Origin: Biscogniauxia marginata
Lineage: Eukaryota; Ascomycota; Sordariomycetes; Xylariales; Xylariaceae
DNA length: 64,000 nucleotides
Direction: 5' to 3'
Assembly: GCA_022695795.1 (NCBI GenBank)
Contig: MU404058.1
Location: 310,001 to 374,000, forward strand
Below are positions 45,752 through 58,600 of this stretch, one piece after another. The first letter of the stretch is position 1. Every line of letters begins with the position of its first letter. The notes below the pieces were generated by a model. It saw only the letters and a list, made by a program, of their open reading frames with translations, did not search any database and was not told where the DNA came from. The translations under genes were made by a program, and so were the position numbers.

Positions 45752-47118
45752 ATGATGTATTCATTGGTGTTTGTTGGGTTGGCCCTCGTCGCCTTGCCCG
45801 CCGGTGTATTGACACTAGCTAAAACATATGCTATCAACTCTAGTCCGTTCGGGCCTCTTACGTTCAAGGACGACGGCACTTTTCACATCTCTATCTTCGA
45901 GGACCTGCATTTTGGAGAAAGTAAGTTCTTGCCCGTCTCTAACAATGCGCGCTGAATCGATATCACCGTGACAGCTAGCTAATAAGACTCGCTAACTCAT
46001 AACCAGACGCTTGGGACCAGTGGGGTCCTCAACAGGACATAAATTCGGTCAAGGTTATCAACAAGATCCTCGATGCAGAGTCGCCTGGTCTGGTTGTGCT
46101 CAACGGCGACCTCATAACTGGCGAGAACGGCTTCCTGGAGAACAGCACCGTCTACATAGACCAGATCGTCCAGCCTATCGTAGACCGAGGCCTGTCCTGG
46201 GCATCCACATACGGCAATCACGACTACGACTACAACATCTCCGGCGAAGTCATTCTCGCCCGAGAACGCCAGTGGGTCAATTGTCGAACAGCGAAGATGG
46301 TGTTCAGTCCGAACGCTGGAGTGTCGAATTATTATATACCGGTTTATAACAGGAGCTGTAGCTACGACGGTTGTACTCCTGAATTGCTACTCTGGTTTTT
46401 CGACAGCAGGGGAGGGTTTCTGTATCAACAGAAGAACGCATCGGGCTCGAGGATCGGGCAGCCGAATTGGGTTGACTCCAGCGTCGTCGACTGGTTCATC
46501 CAAACAAACACTAGGCTAGTGGATACATACGAGAAGGTTATTCCGTCCCTAGCCTTCGTCCACATACCCACATTCGCATCATATTCCTTCCAGCAAGCCG
46601 GCGTCGACCCGAATACCGAGCCTGGGATCAACTATGACTACCCTTTGGCCCCGCAGGCCCAGGGGTGGTGTCCAGACGGACGGGATGACGGGAGCTGCTC
46701 GTATGGCGGGCAAGACGTGCCGTTCATGCAGGCGATATCAGGGATCCCAGGCGTGATGGCGCTCTTCTCCGGTCACGACCACGGCGACACGTGGTGCTAC
46801 AAGTGGAACGAGAGGCTGCCCAACATGACCTTCTCTCCGAAGAATAACGTCAACCTTTGTTTCGGCCAACATTCCGGATATGGTGGGTACGGTAACTGGG
46901 AGCGGGGCTCGCGGCAAGTCCGCGTGTCGAAGTCGGGACTACAACACTTCGAGCTCGACACGTGGATTCGTCTCGAGTCCGGCAATGTCGTCGGAAGCGT
47001 GTCGCTGAATAACACATATGGCCAGGATGTCTATCCGAAAACAAACAACACGATGACATACTGCCCGACGTGTAATTATACAAGAACGGCGAGGAACAAA
47101 ATAAAATATTCGGAGTGA
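45752..47118 (+). CDS. Secreted calcineurin-like metallophosphoesterase
   Basis: Phosphoesterase of the binuclear metal (calcineurin/purple acid phosphatase) fold. Exons: 45752-45920 and 46007-47118, 426 residues, one 86-bp intron joining HFGE to NAWDQWG. A signal peptide is visible (MMYSLVFVGLALVALPAGVLT), so the enzyme is probably extracellular or vacuolar. Metal motifs appear in order: IFEDLHFG (DxH), VLNGDLITG (GD), STYGNHDYD (GNHD), FVHIP (His), and SGHDHGDTW (GHxH). Several Asn-x-Ser/Thr sequons and a Cys-rich C-terminus (YCPTCNYT) fit secretion. Fungal relatives are annotated as calcineurin-like phosphoesterases or Dcr2-type phosphatases. The substrate may be phosphate esters, scavenged outside the cell. 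Confidence 0.93.
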
Positions 47119-48207
47119 AGATCAGGAGTCAAGTCTTACTGTTCGAGTTCATGATGTCATGTCTTATGTTTGCTTATTTGGGTATTTTCAGCGGACGAGA
47201 TCTCTCGAGTAGATCTATTTTATATCCTCGTGTATTTTCTTATATCTGAGTAGTCGCAACCTCATTAATGCCTGTAATTAAGAGCAAGCGGTGTCCGACC
47301 GCGCATGGCGCCATGTCATACTCCTCAATGAAGATCTTCTCAAGCACCGAGTAGCGAACTATAGCGCCAGATATTATATCTTCACATGCTCATATAATAT
47401 GGTGACATCTCCTGACTGAAATATGAAGTATAACAACAAGGGGAAGCGCTTGAGTCTGATATTGTCTACGTGACCTCTTTTCTAACTTCAACCCAGAGCC
47501 TGACGACTAATAGGAGAGCTGCATATATGGATACGGCCAAGTTGACATCGATTAACACAAAACACAAGGATCCTAGTTCAAGCATTCGTTTTCCTTGAGA
47601 GTCGGAATACGGTGATTCAGTAGGAACGTCAACTTAATATACAACTCGTATATTGCTAGGCAATCACGTATTGCTACCAAAGACCCCCCAGGACAGTCCA
47701 GGCAGACCCTTCGCAGATGACTTGGTAACTGCAGCGGACCTATAATCATAACGAGTTGGCAAATTTGCATACGGCTTCTTGTATTCCCATACTCCCTAAT
47801 ATACCTGTATGTATTCCATAGTGCTTCAAGTCATCCTCATTCATGACTTTAAGAGTAGGGATGCCTTCCGTATCCGAGCCAGCAATGCACCGATTCATAC
47901 TAACAGACAGAGAATGCAACATGGAAAACCAACACTTTTTTCAAACAAGCCAGCCAGCCAGCCAGTTAATAAAAAGCTTCATCGCGTGATAATGGCCAAT
48001 TATATATTTCAACAATCTCCGAACTTTTACGATATTACCGACTTGCTCATGAATAACGTCGCAAACGATCGGACAAGACCACCTCCGTTTCGAACTCCTG
48101 TGGAGAAAGCAAACGCCAATATAGATATATATACGCATTGATTGAAAACTTCGCAACCCCGACCCCCGAAGTATACGCCTTGAACCTGATCTCGCAATGA
48201 AATCAAA
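47119..48207. other. Intergenic, convergent 3' ends
   Basis: 1.1 kb between convergent genes. It contains a short tetranucleotide run, (CAGC)n-like, at about 47,948-47,967. No gene supported. Confidence 0.5.
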
Positions 48208-49782
48208 TCACCGCACGACCCTAACCATCCGTCCGACCTCGCCCCTCTCCACGGCCCTCAGCCGCGGCAGCACCACCTCCCAGACCTTCTCGCTGAGCTC
48301 CTCGACGCCGAGGTCCGCGTCCACGATCTGAATGTCTTCCTCCTCCTGCCTGAACTCGCCGGCCTCGCCGCCGGGCACGGCCCTGGTGACGTTGCCCAGG
48401 AACCTCTCGCTCTCGCGCCTCGAGCCCAGGCCCTTGCCGTTGCTGCCGGAATTATTACTGCCGCTATTGTTGTTGCTGCCGCCGTTGCTGTTATTGTTGT
48501 TGTTATTGCTGACGGCGCTTCCCAAGTCGCCCATGCTGAGGCCCCAGAACAGCTCGCGCACGCGCCGCTGCATCTCGCCCTTCTCGTAGACTTCGCCTCC
48601 CCAGCCGCCGCGCTTGCGGGCGACCGATTCCTCCAGGTCCAGAAAGAGCACCATGTCCGGACGTGGTAGGCCGACTTCGGGGGCCTTGGCCCAGGAGAGC
48701 GAGAGAGAGGGTAGCTGCTTGGCGGCGCTGTAGACGATGCCGCTGTGGTAGAAACGGTCGCAGATAATAGTGTGGCCGGCCTCGAGCTCGGCCTTGATTT
48801 TCTTGCTGTACACGTTCATACCTAGTTAGCCGGAAGAGGTTGAAGGGAAAGGGGGTAGAGGTGTAGTTGGGATGAGGGACCTACACTGCCTCCCAGCGAT
48901 TCGCGCTGAACAATAAATGGATGACATGATCTTCTATCTCAGTGTCACCCTTGAGGTAAGAATCGATCATCTGACCAATTGGTGTTGCTCTATCTATACG
49001 GGCGACGTTAGCCATACCCCATTGTATTCTCCCCTATTATTCACGGTAGTCTAATTTCACACCCGGAAAACACCATTAAAGCTAAATATCCAAGTCCCCC
49101 TGACCAGAAATAAAAAACTTAGTATAAAAGAAAAGTGAGAACAAAGAAACTTACCAGGGAACCGCATAAACTTGATCTCCCGCCCGCTCTCGATGCACCT
49201 CTGCTGCAGCAGCTTCGCCTGCGTCGTCTTGCCCGCGCGGTCCATGCCCTCGAAGACGAGGAACGCGCCACGCACGGGTTTCGGCAGCGACATCTCGACG
49301 CCGTCCATACTGTCGTCGAAGGAGCCCGCCTCGTTCGCCACAAAGCTGTTTTTCCCCGCCGCCTGTGCCGCTGCGGCGGCCAGAGCTGCCCCTACCCCTG
49401 CTCCTGCTGCGGCCGCCGCAGTGGGCGTTACCGGCGCGGGGATCTGCGCCTGTGCCGGGTTCTGCGGGGATATCTGCGGCGCGGCGAGCACGGAGGGCCC
49501 CGGGGCGCTGTTGGCGCTGTTGGCGGCTGTTGAAGCTGTCGTGGCGGTAGTGGTAGGCGCCCAGGGGTTGGTTTCGGATGCTGTCAGCGCCGTTGATGAA
49601 GCCGAGGGTGTCGTTGGTGGTGGTGGTAGTGGCGTCGCGGCGGTAGAAGATAGAGATAGGTGTACCGGGGCCGGAGGGGAGGACTGTGCGTGCTGAGAGG
49701 CCTGCTGCGAGGGGGAGGACTGCAGCGCCACGGCCGACGAAGCTATCGTCGCCGCGGTCGCGAGATCGTTGATGGAGGCCAT
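48208..49782 (-). CDS. Thymidylate kinase with long low-complexity N-terminal extension
   Basis: dTMP kinase (yeast Cdc8 type), making dTDP for DNA synthesis. Exons (- strand): 49782-49155, 48993-48885, 48805-48208, encoding 444 residues. A second ATG at 49851 would add 23. The first ~175 residues are Ala/Ser/Pro/Thr-rich and disordered. The kinase core then shows the P-loop FEGMDRAGKTTQ, RFPDRATPIGQ, SANRWEAVKKI, the DR-box CDRFYHSGIVYSAAK and MVLFLDL. A second insertion of Asn/Ser/Gly repeats (about 48,420-48,520) interrupts the C-terminal part. Relatives are typically 200-230 residues. The junction at 48805 uses TACAG, so the ATG at 48819 is intronic. Essential enzyme; the extensions are unusual. 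Confidence 0.9.
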
Positions 49783-51238
49783 AGTTCCAAGTGTTAATCT
49801 AAGCAGCTCCTGGGGTAATCCGCCGTGCAGCTCTTGCGCAGGATGTTTCACCCCCGCTTATAAGGGTGGGATCGGGATTGGGATTGGGATATCAAGATCA
49901 AAGCGACTTGGATAACAGGAAAGACATTGGGAGACCCCCCGCGATGAGACCTTGCTGAGCTTGATTGGAGCTAAACAGGGATCAATCAAGATATGTGTGA
50001 GCTGCCGGGTTCATATATCTACTGATTGGGTGCCGGGCCGAGAAGCTCTTGACACAATGGGTCGTTGATCTTGCTCAATGGGGTCGAAAGGTGAGAACGA
50101 ATGATGTGACGGTCGAACGATTCGATGTGTGTGGAGGCGATCTTGGGAGACGCGTCTGAGGGGTAACCCGCGATTAGGCAATCTGTTCTCAATTCGTGCA
50201 TATCCTTCTAATCTGGACGGCGTTAAGCTTCCTATATGCATACATGCATAGTCTAGGTATATCCATAGTCTAAACCTACCTTCCACATAGTCGACACTTA
50301 TAGACCAATACATGCCCTAAGGTAGGTAATCTCAGAGATACCTATTGTCCAGTAAGAGGCCGCATTCCCTCCCCCGACGCATCCAGATCGCGTAGGGGCT
50401 GCCTATCAAAACACGAGAACCCCAAAGCAGAGTTAAGCTTTCAGCCACTACATCTCGTAGCGAACGTTTAGTGCCGCGAGACGCCAGGGCATGCCGTCGG
50501 AGAAGGGAAGCATAGCCTAGCATAGCATCGCATAGCATATGCACGCTGTAATTCGACATCGGCGCGTCGCACTAATTAGATGACATGCATAACAGCGCAT
50601 TCTCGTCTCAGCAAGCGCCCTCGTCAATGCGACTCAATTCCTGTTTGGCAGCGTCGTAGCACTAAAATGCCGGATGCGCGCCAAACCCGATGTCTGAGAG
50701 GCAATTAGGTTTGATTGCGAAGGGCCTAGGGAGGTATGTATGACAGGAGACGGGTGATGGGAGTCGGGAGACGGGAAAATATCACGGTTTGATTTGAGTC
50801 AAGTCACACATAAGAGAGACCCTTCAAGTCCCTTTTCAGATTTCGCAACGGAAAACAAGAGCGCATCGTGTATTAGCCGCGACGAGGCAGCGGACGGGCC
50901 CGACGGAGGGAGAGGGTGTGCTGTATATACAGAACTGATACGACTGGGAAAAATCAATATAGAGAAAGCATTACAAACAAGGTAGTTAGTTGTTGTACTC
51001 GAGCGAAACCAAGAGCCGAACACCTCCTAAAGCCCTGGAAAAAAAACAACGCTTCCCTAGAACTCCACGGACGCCGTGATCCCCCTCCGCCCCCTTAAAA
51101 GCTGTCCTCCTTGCCGTACCGAAACCCAACCACGCAAATTAACCGGTAAGTAAAGAAAGAAAGCGAAAAAAAAAAATGCTATGCCATTTAGGGGTCATCT
51201 CGTCATCTGCATAGTCGTGCGGGACACTTGTCCTCTCG
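49783..51238. other. Intergenic, with short tandem repeats
   Basis: 1.45 kb upstream of thymidylate kinase. Small direct repeats: GGGATT-type units at 49,873-49,889 and GCATAGCAT units near 50,515-50,540. No coding region or RNA gene seen. Confidence 0.5.
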
Positions 51239-52462
51239 TCATCTGCATTCGGTAGTAACCGTCTCGGCCTCATCCTTCGCGCTTCCGCTCTCCCAGACCT
51301 CGAAGCTCTCGTCGGTGCCCTCGAGTGGCTCGAGAACCGCGGCACACGGCGCGGGCTCCTCGGTCTTCTGCATGAGGTCTTCTACCGTCTTGGTGTCCTC
51401 CTCGATGATGGCGAGGTCAGCATCAGAAACGTTAGAAGCAGAGCCTCCGACGGACTTTAGTTCCGATGTGAACTCAGTGTCATTTTTCGCCAGATACTGC
51501 TGCTGCTGCTGTTGCTGGTGCTCCTCGTCGTCATCTCCGGGTACTATTACGACGGTGTTCTCGTCGCAGCCTTCCGAGTAGTACTCCTTGACGTCCATCT
51601 CGCCGAGCGGGCTGCGCTCCTTCTCGACCACCATCGCGTCGGCGTCGGCAGCGGCGTGGCGCGCGCGAGGCCGCGACGTCTGCGACACGTCGTCGGCGGG
51701 GGGCACGTTCTCCTTGCCCTCGGCGCGCTCGCGCTGGCGGCGGCTCTCGCTCTCCTCGTCCGAGCTGATATCCAGGACGCAGGTGCTGTGCTGCAGCAGG
51801 TTGGTCATCTCCTGCTCCGGCGTGTCCTCGTGGATGTCGAAGAACCAGGACGACTTCATCTCGGGCTCGTGCAGGCTACTGAAGTCCGCCGAGGCCTTAG
51901 ACGAGGACGAGGACAGCTTCTTCTGGGACGACACATTGCTGCTGCTGCTGCTGCTGCGGCTCGCGTAGCTCGGGATCGTGCCCTTGAGCGCGGCGTCCAG
52001 CGAGAAGGGGGCCGGAGAAGAGGAGCTGGAGAGCCCAAACACGGGCGGGTCGACGCGAGAATAGGCTGCTGCGGTGCGCCGGCGCGAAGAGAGAATGCCG
52101 GATCGCTTACCACGGGTGGGGGAACGGCCAGCCGGTGCAGAAAGAGGACTGGATTTGGTGATGGACGTGTTGAGCTTGGAAGCCGGTGACTTTGGGTTCA
52201 GGAGTGAGCGCGGACGCGGGGTAGAGAAAGCCTTGGGATGACTGGTGGCAGATACATCGCTGGAGCTGACAGATTTGGTAATGAGGATGGTTGACGGCTT
52301 GACGAAGGAGTCCATAGAGGGTGAGAAGCTGTTGTCGGCGCCCTTCGGTCGCTTAGATGAGAGCGAGGGGTCGACATTCTCTGAATCGTCCGAGTCCGCA
52401 AAGTCGGACGCTTTCCGTTTCACGGGGGATGAAGCGGAGATTGCTAGTTGCTGTTTAGCCAT
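51239..52462 (-). CDS. Disordered nuclear-type protein with KEN-box and RxxL motifs
   Basis: 407 residues, single exon, hydrophilic and mostly disordered, with basic patches (SPVKRKASD near residue 13, SSKRPKG near 35, RGKRSGILSSRRR near 118) suggesting nuclear import. A denser core occurs near residues 203-237 (SSWFFDIHEDTPEQEMTNLL and CVLDISSDEES). Next are a KEN box in AEGKENVPP (residues 250-252) and RSPLGEMDVKEYY (RxxL, residues 283-286), both forms recognised by APC/C. Poly-Ser and poly-Gln runs are encoded by CTG-type repeats on the + strand (near 51,940 and 51,500). I recognise no named family. A cell-cycle-regulated role is inference from the motifs. Tandem with thymidylate kinase, same strand, 1.4 kb apart. 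Confidence 0.78.
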   Translation of the reverse strand: MAKQQLAISASSPVKRKASDFADSDDSENVDPSLSSKRPKGADNSFSPSMDSFVKPSTILITKSVSSSDVSATSHPKAFSTPRPRSLLNPKSPASKLNTSITKSSPLSAPAGRSPTRGKRSGILSSRRRTAAAYSRVDPPVFGLSSSSSPAPFSLDAALKGTIPSYASRSSSSSSNVSSQKKLSSSSSKASADFSSLHEPEMKSSWFFDIHEDTPEQEMTNLLQHSTCVLDISSDEESESRRQRERAEGKENVPPADDVSQTSRPRARHAAADADAMVVEKERSPLGEMDVKEYYSEGCDENTVVIVPGDDDEEHQQQQQQQYLAKNDTEFTSELKSVGGSASNVSDADLAIIEEDTKTVEDLMQKTEEPAPCAAVLEPLEGTDESFEVWESGSAKDEAETVTTECR

Positions 52463-55400
52463 TCAATTCGTACATAAGTGGTTGCGTAGCTTTCTGAGGG
52501 GGGGAATATTCAGATGATACTATTACAATGATGATAGGGTGGTGGTGTTTGGACGAAGAGTCGCAGCTCTAGTGTTTTGACAAATGCGTGTATGGATCGC
52601 AGCATTGCGCGTGTGCACTTTGCGGTTTGACGCGATTGATCAAGGGGCAATGAAAAATTCTGTGTATTTTCGTGTCTTCTGTGTTTTGGAGCTGGATCAC
52701 GGCAACATACCATTCTGTCTGTTCTTCAAACTCGTCAATGTCTGTAGACGAGCTCCATCGAGCGGAGCGAAAGGTTGACGAGTAACAGCAGCCATTGTGG
52801 GCTTTGGAATGTTGTGCCGCGAGCGTTAGAGTGAGGAGATCAGGAAGCCCAATTAAGATCCGAAGTAATTAAAAAACCGAGCTCGATTCAACCCGGTCGA
52901 CTGGGTCCCAATTCCACAAGAGATTGTTCTTTATCTGCCAATAGTTGTGTAGCAAATAAAATTCAATGAGGATCAAAAAACAATAGGTTTTTGACACCCA
53001 AGCAATGCGGACAGGAAAATAGAAAGCGAAATTGGCCTGGGATTGTTTGTTTATCTTGTTTCGCCACCGGATGATGGATTATAATGTTTGGTTATTCTTA
53101 AGACTCCCAGACTTGTATCGACTGTTGAAAGAGGGGAACAGGAGAAAAAGTGGCGACGGGGTGTGTTGGAGGGAATAGCCAGGTCTTATTGCTTGATCGT
53201 CTAAATTCAGCTATCGTCTCGCAAGGTAGGGTGGTCGCGAATACAGAGGCCAAGGACAGGACAGGACAGAGGAGACAACAGAGACGGGGGATTGACGCCG
53301 GGGTCGATGTCTAGAATTATGCACGACGAGATTAGCGAGTCAACCGGACGTTAGGAACTTGGAAAGTTGCTTGGTGATAGCTTGACAATAGTAGGACAGA
53401 AGGATTGAAACTAAAAGAGTGAAATGAAACGCTAGGAGCTGAATGGTGCGAATGGGATGGGATCGAGGACGGCGATATGCGTGGGCATAGGATAGCTAAT
53501 ATGGACTGGGAGGGATGAGTAGATAGGCACTTACACACTCAAGACATCAAACGAGCTGCGGGCTGAACGGGCTAAACGGGCTGCGAGGTATGAGATGGGA
53601 GATGGGCATGTCTCTGAATTGTAGTGTAGGCAGTAGGCCTCTCGATCGTGTTGCGAACGCGTGGTGTTGGCGTAGAGGAGTCTTGCTACCAATCAGAGGT
53701 GGAAATAGGGGGGGGAGGGTCAACTTGGTGGACCGTGGGCTCAGGATCTTCAAGCAGGGGGGGCGGTCAGGGCAAGCTCCAGTTCGTTCGGTTTGCAGCA
53801 AGGGATCTCTCACTGGCCTGGCAGACTGGATTCGGAAGCAAGAATCGCAGTGTAGCTTTTTTGGACAAACGCCTTTCATGCAATTTTGAGCTTAGCCTCT
53901 GATTTGTTCGAGACGGTCTCACCAGACACTGCCAGAATCCGCACCTATGCAGTGCTACGCTGTGCTTTGCAGTGATAAGCACCAATCGTCGCGTCGGGAT
54001 TCCAGGCCAAGACGATTTCAGAAGACGGGGGTCGATCGAACAGGGGGGCCCGGCTCAAAATCCGTCCTACGGCGACAAAACCATCGCGCCTCTAACCGTG
54101 TGCGACAAGTCGAGAGAATCTCGTTTCTACGCGTAAATCGACTGCAGGGGGTGGAGAGGTTCCACGTCCCTACGGGAAACGGCTTCTTTTTTTTCGCGTT
54201 CATAAGAAGGCTTCTATTCCCCTCCGTTCCATCCGCTGCGGCCTATTCATCTTACCGTCTTAATGTGGGAATGGGCGTCGCGAACCATTGACCACTATAG
54301 CCAGGAATTGCTGGCCCGGGCAGCCCTTATTAGAGTCGAGAGATCCGCATGTCTTGGGAAGATGTGCAAACCACAGGCCAAGTCTCATCTCAGTTGTCTC
54401 ATGTCACCCAGCCGCCTGTCTCAATCCCTCGGGGCTATTGGGTTCTCTTCTCGCGCCCTCACCGCGTTGTGCCTTTAAGTGGAAAACTAGATCTACGGGC
54501 TCCATCTACCAGCCACTGAACCAACTCCTGACTCTGGCTGTCTGGTCATCATGCCCCGTTTGCTCTTACCGTAGGGAGCAAACGCTGTGGTTGCCAGCGC
54601 CGACCACCCGCTGACGACGGGAGTGGGTGATCCCACCCGTCGGGTCTCAGGACAGGTAGGCAACCAGCTGTTCTCTAGACATCGACTGGTCCCCCGCGCG
54701 ATTCGCGCATGGCCGCAGATGGAATGACAGCCAACGAGGCGTACACGCAAGAGAATCGGTGTGCAGTGTGCATTTGAGTATCGAGAGCCGACTAGGTCGC
54801 ATGCACGATGACCCTCTGCTCGACCTATGGCAAGGAAGATTTGTCAAATCAGCTAGCTTCATAGCTAGCCACACTAAGTTGCCGTAAGCCCACAACGGTG
54901 CCTTGCGGTCTGTGAACCTATTTTCTTCGGGGGTTCCGAATTTAGAAGTGCCCTTAGTATGGGTCGCGAAGAGCTGGCCGTGTGGCCGCGACGGGTTGTG
55001 CAGTAGCCACTGAAAAGTGGCGATGATTCCGTTCGAGGGGTATCTAGAACTATTTCTTTTACGAGATGGTCATGGGCCGGCCCTCAAGAGCCTACTTGTC
55101 GTCATAATTACCGTATCTCTGCCATCTGACGCAACGGTGAGGCCAGGACGCGAGAATCAGGACTACTGGGTTGTATTGATTGCATATGTGGGAGAACGCC
55201 TCCGGCCATTAATACCGGCCTCGGTTCTTACCTCAGGACGCGCATCGCTGGTTTCTGATCGTCTTTAGCTTAACCAAGCCAAGGTTCTAGCCGGTGGCGT
55301 TCCCTGTAGATTAGCTCATTAACTTACGCCTTGAGTTGATATCAAGAATGTGCCTGCACAGGATATTATGGCCCGTATTTCGGCCATGATGGTTGCGCCG

Positions 55401-55678
55401 GAATAGTACAAGAGATCCTACAGGGTACATATGTGTCGTACAGGCGCACGATAATACATCTTACCTAGGTTTCTATTACAAAGAGTCACGTGGAGTTCTC
55501 TGGCTTAACAGCTAGTTGCATACTATGTGTAGTTACACGGCGGTCTCGGGAACAGGATTCCCCTGATTCCGTAACATCCATCTATCACACACACGAGCTC
55601 TACTAATCATCAAATGGCTAGTCTCCCAGCCGCGACGGCACACACAAATGTTTCCATCCGCCGTTGGCAAGCACCTCG
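52463..55678. other. Long intergenic stretch, no gene found
   Basis: 3.2 kb. Several open frames up to about 114 codons overlap on both strands (53,547-54,750) but carry no domain, signal peptide or consistent codon pattern. Short purine-rich direct repeats (GGACA units) occur near 53,253-53,268. Parts are probably untranslated leader of the - strand gene at 51,239. Confidence 0.45.
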
Positions 55679-58600
55679 TCACTTGCATACAACCTTGTGG
55701 TTCTTCCAATCCGCCCGCTGGCACTCCCGGGAGCAGTACTTTAACTTCCTGCATCTCGCGCAGCTCATCAAATCCGCTCCGTCTCTTGCCTTCTTCATGC
55801 CACAGGCCGCACATCCCTCAATGATGTTACCGAAATCCGGGTGAAACACGTTGTCTGCAAAGGGTGCCCAAAAAGGTGGTGAGATGGCGGCACGGACAGC
55901 GAATTTGGACACGGTGCTCCAGTGAGCTACACCATTGAGGAACCCCGGGGGGAACTCGCCGTTTCCACACGAGCAAATGACTTGCTCTTCATCCTCGAGT
56001 GTCAGTGGCACGCTTCCGGCTTTAGCGTACTCGCAGTTATCTTGGTGCTCCCAAGTCCGACAGCGCTCTACGTATGCCGGCAAGACGGTTTTCCAGAGAC
56101 GCAACTCCGCATCGTTGACGGAGATAAGATTTACGCTCCCTAAGGCGTCGAGGAAGTGGATAAGCTTAGACATTATGCTTTTATGCAGGGGGAGCACAGC
56201 ACAGTCCAGCACCACGACGCGGCTCGCTGGATCAATGCGCAAGCTAGAACACATAATGAGAATGTGTACGCCTCCGTTCCCTTCATTGTTGAGGCCGAAG
56301 AGGTGGTGCTTCTTGCCTTGGAGCCCGGCGAATTGGATGAGGATCGAGAACACTGATTCCTTGAAATCTAATCGGATCTGTTCTCCAATGGATCGTGGCA
56401 ATGCCTTATTATCACGCAATGCCCTCTCCCTTTCGGACATGGCCGTGGCAATATGGGGGTTGAACCAGTCCAGCTTGTTGCGTTGCTTAATGTCAATGAT
56501 CGGACAGGCTTGTAAGCTAAGGTATGGATTATTCCAGTTGACTGGCCTTCCACTGGCGAGATGGATAGGATACATAAAGTATGGGTATTTCATCCAGTCG
56601 GAATCGGTGCCCACTTGTGCAATAGCTTCAATATAGGAAGACTTGCGGGCAATCCTCGTCTTCTTCAGATCTCGAGCCACAAAAACCGGGAAGTACATTC
56701 TGAGGGGCGTTTCCTGTTGCTTTCCAATTTGGATTGCTACCTCATATGGCGAAGGTATCGACGACTCAACCTGACATCCGCCTTTGAGATCAGATTTATA
56801 GTCAGCAGACTTGATATCGAAACGGCCAGTCAATATGACGATGCGTCCAGTCTCTTGACAAGCCTTGGCAACTATGGACACGTCGGCATCTGGGGCGATG
56901 GCTTCCGGTATAATCGAATCTGCTTGAGCAAAGCCGGGAGCAACTGGTAACCCCGTCTGATGAGGGCCATGTTGGGTGATATAGACGTTCGCGGAATTAT
57001 CAATACAGGTTTCATATAAGTTCATACTCAATCCGAGTTTTGAACTGAAGACCATAGCGGATGCGGGTGTGCTGTGTATGCCAAAAGCCACCATAGTTTC
57101 ACGGGGATTCAGCAGGAGGAAGGAAGATGGGGCATAGAAGGACGCAATCAGCGGGGAGGATCCTTTCCATCCTTGGTCATCTTCCTTCACGGTAACCTTG
57201 AAGGAGTCATCATTTGGGACCCCGTGGGTTGTTATGTCGCCAAACGCTAACTGGCAGGCAGGAGATATGTTTTGCCACGTGCTTCTTCCTATTCCTTGAA
57301 GGAGACAATGGACGGTTGGTGTACTTAGCTGCTGGCGATTTGTGTCTGTCAATACAGAGAGTTTCTGTCTTGGAATATTTAGCGTGACGCAGACAATAGG
57401 TGGCATGTTGGACCAGTCGCGGATATCTTCCCATTTCCGGTCAGGTAGTCTACCAGGCCCCTGGGCCCACTGGTGGCGGTTGTGCCATTCTTTTAAAATG
57501 CCGAATGAGAAAACGTCTAGCATGTGCATGTAGATAAATAGCTCTTGTATGTAATTCATGCCCATGGGGGCTCTAGGTCTGCTTTCGACGAGACTTAGAA
57601 GCGCTAACATCGTTTCGTCCCAGTCGCAAGATACCCTGGTCTTGACGAGACGGAGAAAAGAAACGAAGCCGGCTCGATGGTACCAGACGAGGGAACTCTT
57701 CCTCACAACATTAAGACTAGTGAAGGAGAGCAAATATTCAAAATCTTCGGTGCGGAACATGTGAAGATAGACGTGGTATAAGACGGAGGCCAGCTCGCCT
57801 GTGTCAAACTGGATAGGTATCAATCCAGATGAAGGCCCGAGAGATCCGGCAATGTTGAGAGGTCGCTTCCAACAAACCCGAAGATATGGCTGTTGCGCTT
57901 TTGAGTTTGCCATAAGTAAATCGACCAATGCTTCGTCTCCGGCTGATAAGGACGAAGTGTTAGTCCAGTACTCTGTTGGAAATAGGCCGATGAGAGTAGA
58001 CAGGGTTGGGACGTGACCACACAGCATATTTTTCAGTGTCTCATCATGTGAGTTATGCGTCGTGACAAAGGCCTCCGTATATAAAATGGAGGACAGATTA
58101 TTACACAGCAGTGGTGATGCAGCAGTCAAGAGCACCAGCGAGCCTAGGTGGTCGCAGAGGTTCGACGTGTCAATCACGTCGAAGGCCAAAGGAGCGACTC
58201 CTGATTTGTAGTCAACACCGTCTAGCATAAGCGGCTTGAGGTGGTACTGGTCTCGGGGCCAGTTGGCGGTGTTAGCTCCGGTAATGCGCTTGTACTGGAG
58301 CGTATGTGCGAATGAGACGGCATCTCCAACGAAGAATCGAATCGTTATGTTCGCAGAGTTCTTTCTGAATGACTTTACCCACTCGCGGAATTCCAACTGA
58401 GCAACAGCTACGACACGCTCTATTGAGTAGAGCCCATTGATCTGGACATACAGTGGACTGTTTGGCTGTAGCGGTGCGTATGCAGCAGCGAGATGGAAAC
58501 CCAGTAAAGGGTCAGTCACGTAGTGGATCGTCGCATCGTCCTCCAATGTCAGCATCATAGGATTGGGATGCTTTTCGCTCGCTCGCTTTTTCGAATTCAG

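Noticed and set aside
48806..48819. ATG at 48819 as start of a thymidylate kinase gene
   Set aside because: The bases are intronic. Using the TACAG acceptor restores RWEAVKKIKAEL, as in other thymidylate kinases.
49119..49696. Overlapping + and - strand frames over the thymidylate kinase N-terminus
   Set aside because: They are shadows of the GC-rich Ala/Pro/Thr-coding exon.
51512..52189. 225-codon + strand frame
   Set aside because: It lies wholly inside the - strand disordered-protein gene, follows its GC and repeat bias and shows no domain.
53547..54750. Cluster of overlapping open frames of 60-114 codons
   Set aside because: They lie on both strands with no domain, signal peptide or splice pattern, as expected by chance in GC-balanced DNA.
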